In this document: positions 61,554 to 64,000 of the stretch, in pieces
How positions within the stretch are numbered: position 1 is the first letter of the stretch
How the letters are laid out: every line of letters starts with the position of its first letter
Source of the DNA: Arthrobacter zhaoxinii
GTDB taxonomy: Bacteria > Actinomycetota > Actinomycetes > Actinomycetales > Micrococcaceae
Assembly: GCF_024385505.1 (NCBI RefSeq)
Contig: NZ_JANFLT010000005.1
Coordinates: 372,001 to 436,000, forward strand
DNA: 64,000 nt
Direction: 5' to 3'
Program-made: the position numbers and the translations under genes
The notes under the pieces: model-generated
The model's input: only the letters and a program-made list of their open reading frames with translations
What the model was told of the DNA's origin: nothing
Database searches by the model: none

Positions 61554-63191
61554 CTACCCTGCGCGGACCGTTCCGTCCTTCACTTCCCAGCGTCGGTCCA
61601 GGCGCACGTTCTCCAGCAGCCGGCGGTCGTGGGACACCAGCAGCAGTGCTCCTTCATAGCTTTCCAGCGCCTCTTCGAGCTGCTCAATGGCGGGCAGGTC
61701 CAGATGGTTGGTGGGCTCGTCCAGGACCAGCAGGTTCACGCCGCGGGCCTGCAGGAGAGCCAGCGAAGCGCGGGTACGCTCCCCCGGAGACAGTGCGTCA
61801 ACCCGGCTGGACACCTGGTCCGCCTTGAGCCCGAACTTGGCAAGCAGGGTCCGCGCTTCCGCGGAGGAGAGTTCCGGAACGGCGGCTTCAAAGGCCTCCC
61901 CGAGCGGCAGATGCGCAGGGAGCTGGCCGCGGCCCTGGTCGATCTCCCCCACGGCCACGGAGGCGCCCAAGGAGGCGGTGCCGGAGTCGGGCACCTCACG
62001 TCCCAGCAGCAGCTGCAGCAGAGTGGATTTCCCGGCGCCGTTGGGACCGGTAATGCCGATCCGCTCCCCCGCGTTGACCTGCACCGACACGGGGCCCAGG
62101 GTGAACCCGCCGCGGTTCAGCACGGCGTCGTTCAGGGTGGAGACCACCGAGCTGGAGCGGGGCGCGGATCCGATGCGCAGCTGCAGCTGCCATTCCTTGC
62201 GCGGTTCCTCCACCTCGTCCAGCCGGGCGATGCGGGATTCCATCTGGCGGACCTTCCGCGCCTGTTTTTCGGACGATTCGGTGCTGGCCTTGCGCCGGAT
62301 CTTGTCATTGTCGGGGTTTTTCTTCATGGCGTTGCGCACGCCCTGCGAACTCCATTCCCGGGTGGTCCGGGCGCGGGAGACCAGATCTGCCTTCTTGTCG
62401 GCGAATTCGTCGTAGGCCTCGCGGGCGTGCCGGCGGGCGACGGCGCGTTCCTCCAGGTACGCCTCATAGCCGCCTTCATAGACCGCGGTGCTGTTCTGCG
62501 CCAGGTCCAGCTCGACAACCGTCGTCACGCACCGGGCCAGGAATTCGCGGTCATGGGAGACCAGGACGACGCCGCCGCGCAGGCCCCGGACAAACTGTTC
62601 CAGGCGTTCCAGCCCGTCCAGGTCGAGGTCATTGGTGGGTTCGTCAAGCAGGACAATGTCGAAGCGGCTCAACAGCAGTGCGGCCAGCGCCACGCGCGCC
62701 GCCTGCCCGCCCGAGAGCCCGGCCATTGCGGTGTCCAGGCCGAGCCCCAGACCCAGATCCGCCAGGACCGCAGGTGCCCGGTCCTCCAGATCGGCGGCGC
62801 CGGAGGCCAGCCACCGGTCCAGGGCGGCAGCGTAGGTATCGTCAGCACCCGGCAGTTCCGATCCCAGCGCTTCGGCCGCCGTCTCCATCGCCTCGGTGGC
62901 AGCTGCCGCCCCGGTGCGGCGGGCCAGATAGCCACCCACGGTTTCGCCGGCCAGCCGGACGTGTTCCTGCGGAAGCCAGCCTACGAAGGCATCAACAGGC
63001 GAGGTGCTGACCGTGCCGGCCTGCGGTTCGGCTGCCCCGGCCAGCAGCCTCAGCAGCGTCGATTTTCCGGCACCGTTGGCGCCCACCACACCCACGACAT
63101 CCCCCGGGGAGACGGTGAGGGAAAGATGCTCGAAAAGGGTGCGGTGCGCGTGGCCGCCGGAAAGGTCCCGGGCGACGAGGGTTGCAGTCAT
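61554..63191 (-). CDS. ABC-F family ATPase (translation factor / possible antibiotic resistance)
   Basis: A 545-aa soluble protein with two ABC ATPase domains and no membrane part. NBD1: Walker A GANGAGKST near residue 38, signature LSGGQAAR, Walker B LLDEPTNDLD. NBD2: Walker A GPNGAGKST, signature LSPGERTR, Walker B LLVLDEPTNHLDL. The linker (about residues 240-315) is very charged (RRHAREAYDEFADKKADLVSRARTT). The pattern fits ABC-F proteins that bind the ribosomal E site; several protect against antibiotics. Which subfamily is not clear. TAGAAT and GGAGGA precede the ATG. Confidence 0.9.
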   Translation of the reverse strand: MTATLVARDLSGGHAHRTLFEHLSLTVSPGDVVGVVGANGAGKSTLLRLLAGAAEPQAGTVSTSPVDAFVGWLPQEHVRLAGETVGGYLARRTGAAAATEAMETAAEALGSELPGADDTYAAALDRWLASGAADLEDRAPAVLADLGLGLGLDTAMAGLSGGQAARVALAALLLSRFDIVLLDEPTNDLDLDGLERLEQFVRGLRGGVVLVSHDREFLARCVTTVVELDLAQNSTAVYEGGYEAYLEERAVARRHAREAYDEFADKKADLVSRARTTREWSSQGVRNAMKKNPDNDKIRRKASTESSEKQARKVRQMESRIARLDEVEEPRKEWQLQLRIGSAPRSSSVVSTLNDAVLNRGGFTLGPVSVQVNAGERIGITGPNGAGKSTLLQLLLGREVPDSGTASLGASVAVGEIDQGRGQLPAHLPLGEAFEAAVPELSSAEARTLLAKFGLKADQVSSRVDALSPGERTRASLALLQARGVNLLVLDEPTNHLDLPAIEQLEEALESYEGALLLVSHDRRLLENVRLDRRWEVKDGTVRAG

Positions 63192-63197
63192 TCCTCC

Positions 63198-63203
63198 ATT
63201 CTA
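63198..63203 (-). promoter_or_regulatory. -10 hexamer of the ABC-F gene
   Basis: TAGAAT on the minus strand, then GGAGGA and the ATG. Either a leaderless message or a very short leader. Confidence 0.5.
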
Positions 63204-63276
63204 TTTTGTGTCCGCACCTGTTTTGGCCCGGTTCCGCAGCGGTAAGGTGGCATCTGACCCGCAGCAAAGGACGATC

Positions 63277-64000
63277 ATGACCTCCATGCATCCATCCGGC
63301 CCCGGAAACCTTCGGCTGATCTTTCCGCAGTGGCAGGGAGCTGCCGGAGCAGGCGCGGTCGGGTCGCTGCCCGCGGGGCAGCCGCACCAGACCCAGCTCT
63401 CCTACCATCTCGGGCCGGCACTGCTCGAGCTGCTTTCCCCCGCGCACGACGGTCCCACGGGTTACGTGACGGTAAGCACAGACACTTCGGATGAGGCCGT
63501 GGAGACGGTAAACGGTATTTATGCCCGCTCTGCCGTACTGCGCCAGCTCCGGGACGGGCTGCGGGTGGTGTCCGAACACGCTCCGGCCTCGGTGGTCACC
63601 TTCGGCGGGGAATGCTCGGTGTCCGTGGCGCCCTTCAGCTACCTTGCCTCGCGATACGGAGCGGATCTGGCGGTGCTGTGGGTGGACGCGCACCCTGACA
63701 CCGGGATGCCGGGTGACAGCTATACCGGCTTCCGTTCGATGTCCCTGGCAACCCTCGCCGGAGAGGGCGACCCGGAATTCCTCGCCGCCCTCCCCGCGGT
63801 GGTGCCGCCGTCGAATATCCTCCACGTCGGCCTGCAGGACTGGCAGGACCCCGGCATTGCCAACAAACAGCGGATGGGCATCGCCAGCGTCGGAATCACG
63901 GACACCCCGGAGGACACCCGGAAGATCCTGGATTGGCTGGCACTGACGGGCGCCGCCAAACTGGCTGTCCATGTTGACCTGGATGTGCTGGACCGGCGGG
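63277..64000 (+). CDS. Arginase-fold (ureohydrolase family) protein, 5' part
   Basis: Continues past the right edge; about 241 codons are present. AAAGGA lies 6 nt before the ATG. Arginase metal-binding segments are recognisable: DAHPD (Asp137, His139, Asp141) and VDLDVLD near the end. The first ligand motif, GGDH in arginase and agmatinase, is GGEC here (Glu112, Cys113), and the usual NMHGMP-type substrate loop is missing (SYTGFRSMSL in its place). It is probably an arginase-like enzyme with a different substrate or metal site. Divergent from the ABC-F gene. Confidence 0.85.
   Translation, partial: MTSMHPSGPGNLRLIFPQWQGAAGAGAVGSLPAGQPHQTQLSYHLGPALLELLSPAHDGPTGYVTVSTDTSDEAVETVNGIYARSAVLRQLRDGLRVVSEHAPASVVTFGGECSVSVAPFSYLASRYGADLAVLWVDAHPDTGMPGDSYTGFRSMSLATLAGEGDPEFLAALPAVVPPSNILHVGLQDWQDPGIANKQRMGIASVGITDTPEDTRKILDWLALTGAAKLAVHVDLDVLDRR

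Noticed and set aside
1-64000. CRISPR array, defence island, prophage, insertion sequence or tRNA-linked island
   Set aside because: No spaced repeats, transposase or integrase motifs, attachment duplications or RNA genes were seen, and gene density and composition are uniform.

Overview
This 64 kb window is ordinary chromosome from a high-GC actinobacterium, most probably Arthrobacter or a close relative in the Micrococcaceae. The reasons are very high third-position GC, an NDMA-dependent alcohol dehydrogenase, an Eis-type acetyltransferase, a DUF3516 helicase, frequent GTG/TTG starts and many apparently leaderless promoters. Genus assignment is inference from gene content. I see no rRNA, tRNA, CRISPR array, prophage or insertion sequence. 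Very long antisense open frames opposite most genes are GC-skew shadows.

Layout. 1-3.1 kb: start of a HAD phosphatase (cut by the window edge) and uvrA, with a likely LexA box. 3.3-7.4 kb: heterodimeric ABC exporter operon ending in a small GntR regulator. 7.5-13.4 kb: metallo-beta-lactamase-fold hydrolase, trans-aconitate methyltransferase, DUF3516 helicase, GNAT and prolyl aminopeptidase. 13.4-20.0 kb: two small overlapping genes, NDMA alcohol dehydrogenase, uvrB, coaE, IMPACT-family protein and an RsmC/RlmG-type methyltransferase. 20.0-26.1 kb: a complete beta-glucoside (probably cellobiose) module with binding lipoprotein, two permeases, GH1 glucosidase and LacI repressor, driven by a near-consensus promoter flanked by two identical operators. 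26.1-32.9 kb: decayed BRCT remnant, rpsA, a frameshifted eis-like gene, polA and a divergent thioesterase.

32.9-39.1 kb: DHFR-like reductase, old-yellow-enzyme reductase, phosphate transporter with a small membrane partner, a 14-TM MFS exporter fused to two beta-sandwich repeats, and Hsp20. 39.4-43.4 kb: gadB-gadC-glsA, which joins glutaminase, glutamate decarboxylase and a glutamate/GABA antiporter in one acid-resistance operon. 43.4-48.5 kb: IclR regulator, 3-dehydroshikimate dehydratase and quinate/shikimate dehydrogenase, divergent from an MHS-family permease (shikimate/quinate catabolism, without a local dehydroquinase). 48.6-54.7 kb: UbiB/AarF kinase-like protein and four glycosyltransferases. 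54.8-64 kb: acyl-CoA thioesterase, an unrecognised protein, a double-DUF4389 membrane protein, dihydrolipoyl dehydrogenase, a type-B carboxylesterase, a small membrane protein, an ABC-F protein and the start of an arginase-fold protein with altered metal ligands.

A recurrent theme is a TANNNT hexamer lying 6-7 nt before the start codon of at least a dozen genes with no Shine-Dalgarno, which indicates leaderless transcription and was used to revise several starts. I did not find a clearly unprecedented multi-gene defence or mobile system. The most unusual items are the MFS/beta-domain fusion, the arginase-like protein, the paired-operator sugar promoter and the glycosyltransferase group.
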